The notes under the pieces: generated by a model
Told to the model about the DNA's origin: nothing
The model's input: only the letters and a program-made list of their open reading frames with translations
Databases searched by the model: none
DNA from: Streptomyces sp. RPT161
GTDB lineage: Bacteria > Actinomycetota > Actinomycetes > Streptomycetales > Streptomycetaceae
Direction: 5' to 3'
Assembly: GCF_027533845.1 (NCBI RefSeq)
Contig: NZ_JAPZVN010000003.1
Span: forward strand, 496,001 to 560,000
DNA length: 64,000 nucleotides
Program-made: the position numbers and the translations under genes
Part shown: piece by piece, positions 9,828 to 17,996 of the stretch
Position numbering within the stretch: position 1 is the stretch's first letter
Layout: the number at the start of each line of letters is the position of its first letter

Positions 9828-9874
9828 GGCGCCGCCGCCGGTTCCCGTCTGATGCGGAACTCGGCGGCGGCGCC
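9828..9874 (-). terminator. Long hairpin downstream of trmI
   Basis: The arms GGCGCCGCCGCCG (9828-9840) and CGGCGGCGGCGCC (9862-9874) pair perfectly. An inner GTTCC/GGAAC pair extends the stem across one bulged base. The hairpin lies 26 nt past the trmI stop on the minus strand and is followed there by GTTTCGTTCC. Read as the trmI terminator. Confidence 0.65.
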
Positions 9875-9899
9875 CGGGTGTTGGGGTGGCGCGGCGTTG

Positions 9900-10811
9900 C
9901 TACGCGGGCGGCGGCGAGCCCGCGCTGCCGCTGCCGGGGCCGGCGTAGTCCTCGCCGTACGCGCCCTTGGCGGGACGGCGGCGGCGCATCGGCGGCTCCA
10001 CGCCGTCGGCGAGGCGACGGGCGGTCAGCAGGAAGCCGGTGTGGCCGATCATCCGGTGGTCCGGGCGGACCGCGAGGCCCTCGATGTGCCAGGTGCGGAC
10101 CATCGTCTCCCACGCGGTCGGCTCGTTGAACGTACCGTGCTCGCGGATCGCCTCCACGGTACGGGCGAGCTGCGTGGTGGTGGCGACGTACGCGCACAGC
10201 ATGCCGCCGGGGACCAGCGCCTTGGAGACCGCCTCCAGGCACTCCCAGGGCGCGAGCATGTCCAGGATGACGCGGTCGACATCGGTGTCCGACAGGTTGT
10301 CCTGGAGGTCGCCGACGGTGAGCTGCCAGGCCGGGTGCTCCTCGCCGAAGTAGCGGCGGACGTTCTCCGCGGCGATCTCCGCGAAGTCGGCCCGGCGCTC
10401 GTAGCTGTGCAGCATGCCCTGGTCACCGACGGCGCGCAGCAGGAAGCAGCTGAGCGAGCCGGAACCGACGCCCGCCTCGACGACACGCGCGCCGGGGAAG
10501 ATGTCGGCCATCGACAGGATCTGCCCCGCGTCCTTGGGGTAGACCACGGCGGCACCGCGGGGCATGGACAGGACATAGTCGGGGAGCAGGGGTCGCAGCG
10601 CGAGATACGCGATGTTCCCCGTGGTACGCACAACAGTGCCCTCGGGAGCGCCGATCAGCTCGTCGTGCGGGAAGGAACCCTTGTGGGTGTGGAAGCTCTT
10701 CCCGGCTTCGAGCGTGAAGGTGTGGTGGCGTCCCTTGGGGTCGGTGAGCTGAACCTGGTCCCCGACCTGGAAGGGCCCGCGACGGCGGGCGGCACCGGTC
10801 GGTTCGGACAT
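9900..10811 (-). CDS. trmI: tRNA (adenine-58-N1)-methyltransferase
   Basis: 303 residues starting MSEPTGAARRRGPFQVGDQVQ. After the N-terminal beta domain comes a class I Rossmann methyltransferase with the SAM site VVEAGVGSGSLSCFLLRAVG and HSYERRADFAEIAAENV. The motif IV region ILDMLAPWECL with its catalytic Asp is also present. It makes m1A58 in the T-loop of tRNAs and works as a homotetramer. A Pro/Arg/Gly-rich tail closes the protein. It follows the site-2 protease gene with a 30-bp gap, so they may be co-transcribed. The same pairing is found near the proteasome locus in other actinobacteria. Confidence 0.94.
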   Translation of the reverse strand: MSEPTGAARRRGPFQVGDQVQLTDPKGRHHTFTLEAGKSFHTHKGSFPHDELIGAPEGTVVRTTGNIAYLALRPLLPDYVLSMPRGAAVVYPKDAGQILSMADIFPGARVVEAGVGSGSLSCFLLRAVGDQGMLHSYERRADFAEIAAENVRRYFGEEHPAWQLTVGDLQDNLSDTDVDRVILDMLAPWECLEAVSKALVPGGMLCAYVATTTQLARTVEAIREHGTFNEPTAWETMVRTWHIEGLAVRPDHRMIGHTGFLLTARRLADGVEPPMRRRRPAKGAYGEDYAGPGSGSAGSPPPA

Positions 10812-10841
10812 GTGACCAGGGTATCCGAGGTCTGAGGGGGT

Positions 10842-12071
10842 CTATGCCCGGGAGGGCTGCGCCATGGCCGCGACGAAGGCCCGCTCCACGTCCGCGGTGG
10901 ACAGCACGCCGTAGATCTCGCCGGTGGGCTCCACGACCAGGTACTCGGTGGCGGGGGTGGCGCGCAGCGTCTCCAGCAGGTCCTCGCCGTCCAGTTCGGC
11001 GGAGACCCGCATTCCGGGCCGGAGTTCCTGAGTCAGCCCGCTCACCGCGACCCAGGGGCGGCGGTGCTCCGGGATGCCGACGATGGCGGCCTCCCTGACC
11101 AGTCCGGTGGCCTCCCCCATGGCGTCCACGACCACCAGGGCGCGGGCACCCGCCTCGTGGGCCCGGCGCAGCGCCTCGGACAGCGGGGTCTGGGCGGTCA
11201 CCGGGACCGCCCGCCGGGTCAGTGAGCGGGCCCGCAGCTCGGGCAGCCGCTCGCGCAGCCGGGCCATCCGCAGGCTGTTTCCGGCGCCGGTCCAGATGAT
11301 GGCCGCCAGGATCGCGGCGAGCAGGGCGTCGGTGAGCGAGTCGGCGCCGGTCTTGGACTCGCTGACCCCGCCCGCGTAGCTGAGCAGCGGCAGCCCGATC
11401 AGGACCGCGACGGCGAGCGCCCGGCCGGTCCACGCGGCGGCCACGGTGCCGGTCATCGGCTTGCCGCTGATCTTCCACACCACCGCCCGAAGCATCCGGC
11501 CGCCGTCCAGCGGAAGGCCGGGCAGCAGGTTGAAGACGGCCACGATGAGGTTGCTGACCATCAGCCCGGCGAGCAGCACACCGGGCACCGTGTCCGGCTC
11601 GACGCCGCGCATGCCGAGGTAGAACAGCCCGGCCAGCACCAATGACAGCAGCGGCCCGACGAAGGCCAGCACGAACTCGCGACCCGGGGTGTCGGAGTCC
11701 TTCTCGATCTCGGAGACACCGCCGAAGAACTGCAACTGGATGCGGCGCACCGGCAGCTTGAAGCGCAGCGCGGCGACCGTGTGCGCCAACTCGTGCACCA
11801 GCACCGAGGCGTAGAAGGCGACCGCGAAGAACAGCGACACCAGATAGCGGAGGGCGCCGAGTTCCGGCAGCACCCGGTCGAGTTGGCCGCCGAAAACCCA
11901 GGTGATCAGGGCGGCGACCAGGAACCAACTGGGCGCCACATAGACCGGGACGCCGAACGGGCGGCCCATCAGGATCCCGCCGCCGGTCTCCCGTGGCCGT
12001 TTGCCGTTGCCCCGGCCACCCCCGGGAGCCGCTCCCCCGGTGCCGGACTGCGGCTGCCCGCTCGTGTTCAT
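10842..12071 (-). CDS. Site-2 protease family intramembrane metalloprotease with CBS domains
   Basis: 409 residues from the ATG at 12071, with GAGGGGAC upstream. A Gly/Pro-rich cytosolic start leads into about six membrane segments. The zinc site is ASVLVHELAHTVAA (HExxH), and the third ligand Asp is in VFNLLPGLPLDGGRML. After the membrane core come two CBS-like repeats (about 270-400: VTAQTPLSEALRRAHEAGA and LETLRATPATEYLVVEPTGE). Such M50 peptidases cleave membrane-spanning substrates, often anti-sigma factors, and the CBS pair probably senses an adenosyl ligand. It is divergent from the RecB-like nuclease gene. Confidence 0.92.
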   Translation of the reverse strand: MNTSGQPQSGTGGAAPGGGRGNGKRPRETGGGILMGRPFGVPVYVAPSWFLVAALITWVFGGQLDRVLPELGALRYLVSLFFAVAFYASVLVHELAHTVAALRFKLPVRRIQLQFFGGVSEIEKDSDTPGREFVLAFVGPLLSLVLAGLFYLGMRGVEPDTVPGVLLAGLMVSNLIVAVFNLLPGLPLDGGRMLRAVVWKISGKPMTGTVAAAWTGRALAVAVLIGLPLLSYAGGVSESKTGADSLTDALLAAILAAIIWTGAGNSLRMARLRERLPELRARSLTRRAVPVTAQTPLSEALRRAHEAGARALVVVDAMGEATGLVREAAIVGIPEHRRPWVAVSGLTQELRPGMRVSAELDGEDLLETLRATPATEYLVVEPTGEIYGVLSTADVERAFVAAMAQPSRA

Positions 12072-12203
12072 GCGTCCCCTCGATCGCCGGATCCTCCTGG
12101 CCCTGACCGATGATGACCGATCATGCGGCGCGGAGGCATGTGCCGTCGATGGTAACGACGAGTGGCGGACGGTTGTCAGTGGCAACCCGTAGGGTCGTAT
12201 GCC

Positions 12204-13094
12204 ATGACCAGCACCCCCGAGTCGGGCTCGGCCGCGCCGTGCGCCACGCCCGCGCCCCCTTCGTCGCTCTCGCCCTCGCGGGCGGCGGACTTCATGCAGT
12301 GCCCGCTGCGGTACCGGTTCCGGGTGATCGACAAGCTGCCGGAGAAGCCCAGTGAGGCCGCCACTCGGGGCACGGTGGTGCACGCGGTGCTGGAGCGCCT
12401 CTTCGACGCGCCCACGGCGGAGCGCACCGCGGTGCGGGCGCGGGCGATGGTGCCGGTGGAGTGGGAGCGGCTGCTGGCGGCGAAGCCGGAGCTGGCGGAG
12501 CTGTTCGCCGACGAGGAGGCGGAGCCGGGTACCGAGCGGTTGGCGCGTTGGCTGGAAAGCGCCGAGCGGCTGGTGGACCGGTGGTTCTCGCTTGAGGACC
12601 CGACGCGGCTGGAGCCCGCGGAGCGCGAGTTGTACGTGGAGACCGCGCTGGAGTCCGGGTTGGTGCTGCGCGGCTATGTGGACCGGCTGGACGTGGCCCC
12701 CAGCGGTGACCTGCGGGTGGTGGACTACAAGACCGGCAAGGCGCCCCGGCCGGAGTACGCGGCGGACGCGCTGTTCCAGATGAAGTTCTACGCGCTGGTG
12801 CTGTGGCGGCTGCGCGGTGTGGTGCCGCGCCGGCTGCAACTGGTCTATCTGGGCAGCGGCGATGTGGTGACCTGTGATCCGACGGCGGACGAGCTGCGGG
12901 TGGTGGAGCGCAAGCTGCTCGCGCTGTGGGACGCCATCCAGCGCGCCACCGAGTCCGGGGACTGGCGGCCACGGCCGAGCAGGCTGTGCGACTGGTGCGA
13001 CCACCAGCCGGTGTGTCCGGCGTTCGGTGGCACTCCCCCGGTCTATCCGCTGCCCACCATGCGACGGCCACCCGGCGCGGGCGAACCGTCGTAG
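12204..13094 (+). CDS. RecB/Cas4-like PD-(D/E)XK nuclease
   Basis: 296 residues from the ATG at 12204. The start [20 protein letters not shown] carries one Cys. The nuclease core [20 protein letters not shown] holds the D...(D/E)xK residues, and [10 protein letters not shown] is the following conserved helix. The C-terminal [10 protein letters not shown] gives three more cysteines in C-x2-C-x5-C spacing. One N-terminal plus three C-terminal cysteines is the [4Fe-4S] arrangement of Cas4, AddB and related nucleases. No helicase or CRISPR array is adjacent, so it is a stand-alone repair-type exonuclease of unknown pathway. Confidence 0.88.
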   Translation: MTSTPESGSAAPCATPAPPSSLSPSRAADFMQCPLRYRFRVIDKLPEKPSEAATRGTVVHAVLERLFDAPTAERTAVRARAMVPVEWERLLAAKPELAELFADEEAEPGTERLARWLESAERLVDRWFSLEDPTRLEPAERELYVETALESGLVLRGYVDRLDVAPSGDLRVVDYKTGKAPRPEYAADALFQMKFYALVLWRLRGVVPRRLQLVYLGSGDVVTCDPTADELRVVERKLLALWDAIQRATESGDWRPRPSRLCDWCDHQPVCPAFGGTPPVYPLPTMRRPPGAGEPS

Positions 13095-13129
13095 GGAAGA
13101 ATGGGGGCGGCCTACCGTTAGGAGATCAC

Positions 13130-13801
13130 GTGGCAATCCGCGTCCTGCTGGTCGACGACCAGCCGCTGCTGCGCACCGGATTCCGGATGATTCTGGAGGC
13201 GGAGCAGGACCTGGCCGTGGTCGGCGAGGCCGGTGACGGTCTGCAGGCGCTGGACCAGGTGCGTGCGCTCCAGCCCGACGTGGTCCTGATGGACATCCGG
13301 ATGCCGCGGATGGACGGCGTCGAGGCGACCCGGCAGATCACCGGGCCCGGCCGGGACGGTCCGGCCAAGGTGCTGGTGCTGACCACCTTCGACCTGGACG
13401 AGTACGTGGTGGAGGCGCTGCGCGCCGGCGCCAGCGGCTTCCTGCTCAAGGACGCCCCGGCGGACGAGCTGGTGCAGGCGATCCGGGTGGTGGCGGCCGG
13501 TGAGGCGATGCTGGCGCCGAGCATCACCCGGCGACTGCTGGACAAGTACGCCGGGCATCTGCCGTCCGGTGAGGAACCGGTGCCTCCGGCGCTGAACACG
13601 CTCACCGAGCGTGAGGTCGAGGTGCTGAAGCTGGTGGCCCGCGGGCTGTCCAACGCGGAGATCGCGGCGGAGCTGTTCGTCAGTGAGACCACGGTCAAGA
13701 CCCATGTCGGCCATGTGCTCACCAAGTTGGGGCTGCGCGACCGTGTGCAGGCAGCGGTGTACGCCTACGAGAGCGGTCTGGTGCGACCGGGCGCCCAGTG
13801 A
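13130..13801 (+). CDS. NarL/LuxR-family response regulator (orphan)
   Basis: 223 residues from a GTG at 13130, with TTAGGAGA upstream. The receiver domain shows [16 protein letters not shown], the phospho-acceptor Asp in [14 protein letters not shown], the Thr in VLVLTTFD, and the Lys in FLLKDAP. The C-terminal LuxR helix-turn-helix is [20 protein letters not shown] with [17 protein letters not shown]. All phosphorylation residues are intact. No histidine kinase lies on either side, so its partner is encoded elsewhere. It follows the RecB-like gene by 35 bp and ends at a bidirectional terminator. Confidence 0.94.
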   Translation: MAIRVLLVDDQPLLRTGFRMILEAEQDLAVVGEAGDGLQALDQVRALQPDVVLMDIRMPRMDGVEATRQITGPGRDGPAKVLVLTTFDLDEYVVEALRAGASGFLLKDAPADELVQAIRVVAAGEAMLAPSITRRLLDKYAGHLPSGEEPVPPALNTLTEREVEVLKLVARGLSNAEIAAELFVSETTVKTHVGHVLTKLGLRDRVQAAVYAYESGLVRPGAQ

Positions 13802-13815
13802 GCCGGTGAAGCCGA

Positions 13816-13848
13816 AAGGGGCCGGGGCGGCGTTCGCCCCGGCCCCTT
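13816..13848. terminator. Bidirectional terminator hairpin
   Basis: The arms AAGGGGCCGGGGCG (13816-13829) and CGCCCCGGCCCCTT (13835-13848) pair perfectly across a 5-nt loop. It sits in the 60-bp gap between the convergent response regulator and ABC receptor genes. It has A residues on one side and T residues on the other, so it can serve both strands. Confidence 0.8.
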
Positions 13849-13861
13849 CACGCTGCGCGGG

Positions 13862-15460
13862 TCAGCCCTTGACGCCCTTGCCCAGCTCCCAGTACTGGAG
13901 CTCGGAGGAGGCGTTCATCGCCCACTCGGTGCCGGTGATCTGGGACTGCGCGGCCAGGTACTGCTTGCCCTGCCACAGCGGCAGGAACGGCACGTCCTTG
14001 GCGATGTCGTCCTGGATCTCCTGGAAGGCGTTCACCGCCGTGCTGCGCTCGGCGACGGTGCGGGTCTGCGGCAGCAACTGCGACTCGATGGCGTCGTTGT
14101 GGTACGGGCTGCCGAGGAAGTTGTCCTTGCCGAAGAACGGGCCGATGTAGCTGTCCGGGTCCGGGAAGTCGGGGAACCAGCCCATGCCGTAGACCTGGTA
14201 CTGGCCCTTGCGCTCGGCGGGCCGGAAGGCCGACCACGGCACGCCCTGGAGCGTCACCTTGAACAGGCCGCTCGACTCCAGCTGGTTCTTCAGCTCGGTG
14301 AACTCCTTGGTGGTGGACTCGCCGTAGTGGTCCGTGGTGTAGCTCAGGGTCAGCGGGACCGGGGTGCTGATGCCCGCCTTCTCCAGGGTGCTGCGGGCGG
14401 CCGAGACGTTCGGATTGTTGTAGATGTTGAAGAACGAGTTGGTGTGTCCGGTGATGCCCTGCGGAACCATCGAGTACAGCGGCTGCGAGGTACGCGCGTA
14501 CACATCCCGCACCAGGGCGGAGCGGTCGACGATCTGGGCGACCGCCTTGCGCACGGCGGGGTTCTTCACCGTCGCGTCGTTGGTGTTGAACACCAGGTAG
14601 CGGATTTCGGTGCCGGGCGCCTCGACCAGGTTGATGTTCTGCGAGGTGCCGTTGCTCAGCCCGGAGATCTCGTCCGGCGTCATGGAGCGGTTCATCACGT
14701 CGATGTGACCGGCCTTGAGCGCGGCCTCCATGTCGCTCGAACTCTTGAAGAACTTCAGCTCTATCTTGCTGTTGTTGAGCTTGGCGTTGCCCTTGTAGTG
14801 CGGGTTCTTCTGGAACACCGCCTCGTTGCTGGAGTCGAACGAGGCCAGCGTGTACGGGCCGGAGCCGAGCACCGAGGTGCCCGAGTAGACCTTGTTGGCC
14901 GGGTAGACCTTGCTGTCCACGATCGAGGCGGCCGGGGTGGCCAGCTTGAACGGGAAGGTGGCGTCCGGGGTCTTGAGGTGGAACACCACCGTCGAGTCGG
15001 TCGGTGTCTCCACCTTGTCGACGTTGTCCAGCAGCCCGGAGGGGCCGTTGGGGTCGCGGATCGCCAGCATGCGGTCCACGGAGAACTTCACGTCGGCGGC
15101 GGTCAGCGGGTCTCCGTTGGAGAACTGCAGCCCGGTGTGCATGGTGCACCGGTAGGTCTCACTGAGCTGGTCGGTGAAGCCGCATCGCTCGGCGGCCTCG
15201 GGTACCGGGTCGGTGCCGGTGCGGGGGTAGCTCAGCAGCGTCTGGAAGGTGTTGCGCAGCACCGTCCACGCGGCGACGTCGTACGCGGCCGCCGGGTCGA
15301 GCGGAGCCGGGGCGTCCTTGGTCGCCTCGATCCGGTCGGTAGTGCCCACGACGATGGCATCGCCGCCGCCTCCACTGCTGCCGCTGGATCCACCGCACGC
15401 GGCGAGGGCGGGCGCGATCAGACCCACCACAGCCGGCAGCACCAGTAGCTTGCGATTCAT
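13862..15460 (-). CDS. Peptide ABC transporter lipoprotein receptor (second copy)
   Basis: 532 residues from the ATG at 15460. The lipoprotein signal MNRKLLVLPAVVGLIAPALA ends in a Cys lipobox (LAACGG). The rest is a family 5 (OppA/DppA-type) solute-binding fold: LQFSNGDPLTAADVKFSVDR, VLGSGPYTLASFDS, ALKAGHIDVM, GWFPDFPDPDSYIGPFF, PLWQGKQYLA. It binds a peptide or related solute outside the cell and hands it to the permease. It is the last gene of the operon and a paralogue of the first-gene receptor (20641-22188), sharing the FPDFPDPD and PNGPS segments. The duplication may broaden specificity. Confidence 0.92.
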   Translation of the reverse strand: MNRKLLVLPAVVGLIAPALAACGGSSGSSGGGGDAIVVGTTDRIEATKDAPAPLDPAAAYDVAAWTVLRNTFQTLLSYPRTGTDPVPEAAERCGFTDQLSETYRCTMHTGLQFSNGDPLTAADVKFSVDRMLAIRDPNGPSGLLDNVDKVETPTDSTVVFHLKTPDATFPFKLATPAASIVDSKVYPANKVYSGTSVLGSGPYTLASFDSSNEAVFQKNPHYKGNAKLNNSKIELKFFKSSSDMEAALKAGHIDVMNRSMTPDEISGLSNGTSQNINLVEAPGTEIRYLVFNTNDATVKNPAVRKAVAQIVDRSALVRDVYARTSQPLYSMVPQGITGHTNSFFNIYNNPNVSAARSTLEKAGISTPVPLTLSYTTDHYGESTTKEFTELKNQLESSGLFKVTLQGVPWSAFRPAERKGQYQVYGMGWFPDFPDPDSYIGPFFGKDNFLGSPYHNDAIESQLLPQTRTVAERSTAVNAFQEIQDDIAKDVPFLPLWQGKQYLAAQSQITGTEWAMNASSELQYWELGKGVKG

Positions 15461-15500
15461 CCTCGTTGGTCTCCCTGTTCGGCGCTGGTAGTTCATAGCT

Positions 15501-15529
15501 GCGGGTGGCGCTACGCCTGCGCCACCCGC
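15501..15529 (-). terminator. Intra-operon hairpin before second receptor gene
   Basis: GCGGGTGGCGC (15501-15511) and GCGCCACCCGC (15519-15529) form an 11-bp perfect stem with a 7-nt loop, between the ATPase stop (15560) and the receptor start (15460). It has no clear T tract, so it may be an mRNA processing or stability element rather than a full terminator. Confidence 0.5.
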
Positions 15530-15559
15530 TCCCCCGGATTTCTACGTCATCTTCTGTTG

Positions 15560-16918
15560 TTACTCGTCACCGGTGCCGTCGTAGAGGTGGCAGGCCACCC
15601 GCACCCCGGTCTCCGGCAGCAGCCGCAGCCGCGGATCCCGCGACTGTTCGAACTCCAGCACAACGTGGCCCCCCTCGGCCTGCATGGCCACCACGCCGCT
15701 CCAGAACGGCTCGCGCGGCTGCGCGGCGGAACCCTCTTCGCGAAGGTTCCGGAGGTATTCCAGCACCTCTTCCTCGGTGTGCCCACGCCCGGGTGCGACT
15801 GTGAGCCGGGGGACGTCCGGTTCGGCGAGCGCGGCGAGGTCGGCGAACAGCGCCTTCTCCTTCGCGTACTCCTCCACGGGCATCTCCAGCCAACGCCGCT
15901 CCAGCAGCGCGCGCAGGTCACGCGCCTCCCAGCCGCAGGTCGCCAGCGCCACCGGGCACCGGGGGTGGAAGGAGCAGCCGAGCGGCGGACGGGCCGCGTC
16001 GGGGATCTCGCCGCGCGGCAGTTCGCGCGGCACGGCCCGGTTCGGGTCCGGCTCCGGGATCGCGGCCAACAGCGCCTTGGTGTACGGGTGTTTGGGGTCG
16101 GCGAAGACCTGTGCGGTGGGCCCGTACTCCACGATCCTGCCCAGGTACATGATCGCGATGTTGTCGCAGAAGAACTTCGCGCTCGCCAGGTCGTGGGTGA
16201 CGTAGACGTACGTGAGGTCCAGGTCGCGCTTGAGGTCCAGCATCAGTTGCAGGATCTTGGCGCGCACGCTCATGTCGAGCATCGAGATCGGCTCGTCGGC
16301 GACGAGCAGTTCGGGCTCGGCGATGATCGCCCTGGCCAGTACGGCACGCTGCTTCTGGCCGCCGGACAGGTCCGAGGGGTACTTGGTGAGATACCGCTCG
16401 GGCGGCGTCAAACCCACCCGATCCAGGGCATCGACCACCTTCGCCTCATACTCCGCCTCGTCCTGGACGAGGTTGTGGATGAGCAACGGGTGGCCGACCG
16501 CGGTACGGATGTCCATGGCCGGGTTGAGCGAGGCGTGTGGGTCCTGGAAGACCATCTGCAGCTTGCGCCGCAGCGGCCGCAGTTGACGCTCGCTGTACTG
16601 GGCGATGTCCTCGCCGCGGTACCGGATGGCGCCCGCGGTCGGCGAGTTGAGGCCGAGCAGGGTGCGCCCCAGGGTGGTCTTGCCGGAGCCGGACTCGCCG
16701 ACCAGGCCGAGCACCTCGCCCTTGCGCAGGGTGAGGTTGATCCCGTCGACCGCCTTGACCGCTCCGGCACCGCGGCCGGTCACCCGGCTGAGGAAGCTGC
16801 CGCGCAGACCGAAGTGGACCTCGAGGTCCTCGATCTCGACGAGCGTCCCGGCCTCGGCGGACTCCTCGGCCGGCTTGTCCAGGGCTACGGCGGCGTCCGT
16901 GTCAGGCTTCGTCGGCAA
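15560..16918 (-). CDS. Peptide ABC transporter ATPase (OppF/DppF-like)
   Basis: 452 residues. The N-terminus is an acidic linker, followed by an ABC domain with Walker A GESGSGKT (74-81), signature LSGGQKQR (from 184), Walker B LLVADEP (204-210) and the switch His in YVTHDLASA. After the nucleotide-binding domain comes the oligopeptide-transporter C-terminal region with a cysteine cluster (CSFHPRCPVALATC). An extra segment of about 100 residues follows, longer than usual for OppF. The gene starts 17 bp inside the end of the upstream ATPase, implying translational coupling. The two ATPases would act as a heterodimer. Confidence 0.94.
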   Translation of the reverse strand: MPTKPDTDAAVALDKPAEESAEAGTLVEIEDLEVHFGLRGSFLSRVTGRGAGAVKAVDGINLTLRKGEVLGLVGESGSGKTTLGRTLLGLNSPTAGAIRYRGEDIAQYSERQLRPLRRKLQMVFQDPHASLNPAMDIRTAVGHPLLIHNLVQDEAEYEAKVVDALDRVGLTPPERYLTKYPSDLSGGQKQRAVLARAIIAEPELLVADEPISMLDMSVRAKILQLMLDLKRDLDLTYVYVTHDLASAKFFCDNIAIMYLGRIVEYGPTAQVFADPKHPYTKALLAAIPEPDPNRAVPRELPRGEIPDAARPPLGCSFHPRCPVALATCGWEARDLRALLERRWLEMPVEEYAKEKALFADLAALAEPDVPRLTVAPGRGHTEEEVLEYLRNLREEGSAAQPREPFWSGVVAMQAEGGHVVLEFEQSRDPRLRLLPETGVRVACHLYDGTGDE

Positions 16919-17996
16919 CGCTGATCTCCTTCACCGCGGCGAGCGGCTCGCGCCCGTCCGTTCCCAACTCGTCGGCCAGCGAGGGGTCCACCTCGATCGC
17001 CTGGTGCCAGCAGGTGCTGCGCACACCGGACCGCAACTGCGCCTCGGGCGGCTCCGCGGTCGCGCATCCCCGCATCGCCACCGGGCACCGCTGGTGGAAC
17101 CGGCAACCCTCGGGGGGGTTGCCGAGGTCCGGCGGACTGCCCGGAATGTAGTGCAACCCGGTGGTGGACAGCGAGATGGTGGAGCGGAGCAGCTCCTTGG
17201 TGTAGGGGTGCTGCGGGTTGGCGAACACTTCGCGGGAATCGCCCTGTTCGACGATGTGCCCCGCGTACATCACCGCGACCCGGTCGCACGCCTCCGCGAC
17301 AATACCTAGATTGTGCGTGATGAGAACCAAGGCGGTGTCAAAGTTCTTGCGGAGGTCCGCGAGAATTTTGATGATCTGCGCTTCCACCAGGACGTCGAGC
17401 GCGGTCGTCGGCTCGTCGGCCACCACGAAAGCGGGTCGCAGCACCAGGGCCAGGGCGATCATGATGCGCTGGCGCATACCGCCGGAGAACTCGTGCGGGT
17501 AGTTCTCGTAACGGCTGGGCGGAATGCCCATTCCGCGCAGCGCCTCCAGCGAGCGCTCCCGGATCTCCTGCTTGGACAGGCTCTTTTCGTGGGTGCGCAG
17601 GGTCTCCTCGAACTGTTCCGAGATCTTCATCAGCGGATTGAGCCGGGTCATCGGCTCCTGGAAGATCAGCCCGAGTTCGGGGCCACGCCGTTTCTGCAGT
17701 TCCCTGGGCGTGAGTTCGACGAGGTTCGTACCGCGCAGCAGTACTTCGCCGTCGACGGCGGAACCGGGCGGCGTCAGTCCGAGCACACCTCGGCCGAGGG
17801 TCGACTTGCCGCAGCCGGACTCGCCGACCAGACCGAGGGTCTCTCCCGGCCGTACGTCGAAGCTGACGCCGTCGACAGCGCGGACCGGGCCGCGCTCGGT
17901 CCCGTACCAGACGCGCATGTCGCGCACGGACAGCACGGGTTCGCGGGCTTCGCCCGCGGCGAGCGCGGGCTGGGCGGCCGCATCTGTGGTGGTCAT
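16902..17996 (-). CDS. Peptide ABC transporter ATPase (OppD/DppD-like)
   Basis: 364 residues. Walker A GESGCGKST (58-66), Q-loop LIFQEPMTRLNP, signature FSGGMRQR (from 170), Walker B VVADEPTTALD (from 191) and switch His LITHNLG are all intact. The C-terminal oligopeptide-transporter motif CRFHQRCPVAMRGC is present; comparable Cys clusters bind an Fe-S cluster in some Dpp/Opp ATPases. Its ATG overlaps the upstream permease stop by 4 bp (ATGA). It energises uptake through the two permeases of the operon. Confidence 0.95.
   Translation of the reverse strand: MTTTDAAAQPALAAGEAREPVLSVRDMRVWYGTERGPVRAVDGVSFDVRPGETLGLVGESGCGKSTLGRGVLGLTPPGSAVDGEVLLRGTNLVELTPRELQKRRGPELGLIFQEPMTRLNPLMKISEQFEETLRTHEKSLSKQEIRERSLEALRGMGIPPSRYENYPHEFSGGMRQRIMIALALVLRPAFVVADEPTTALDVLVEAQIIKILADLRKNFDTALVLITHNLGIVAEACDRVAVMYAGHIVEQGDSREVFANPQHPYTKELLRSTISLSTTGLHYIPGSPPDLGNPPEGCRFHQRCPVAMRGCATAEPPEAQLRSGVRSTCWHQAIEVDPSLADELGTDGREPLAAVKEISVADEA

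Noticed and set aside
12204-13094. CRISPR-associated function for the Cas4-like nuclease
   Set aside because: No repeat-spacer array or other cas genes occur anywhere in the window.
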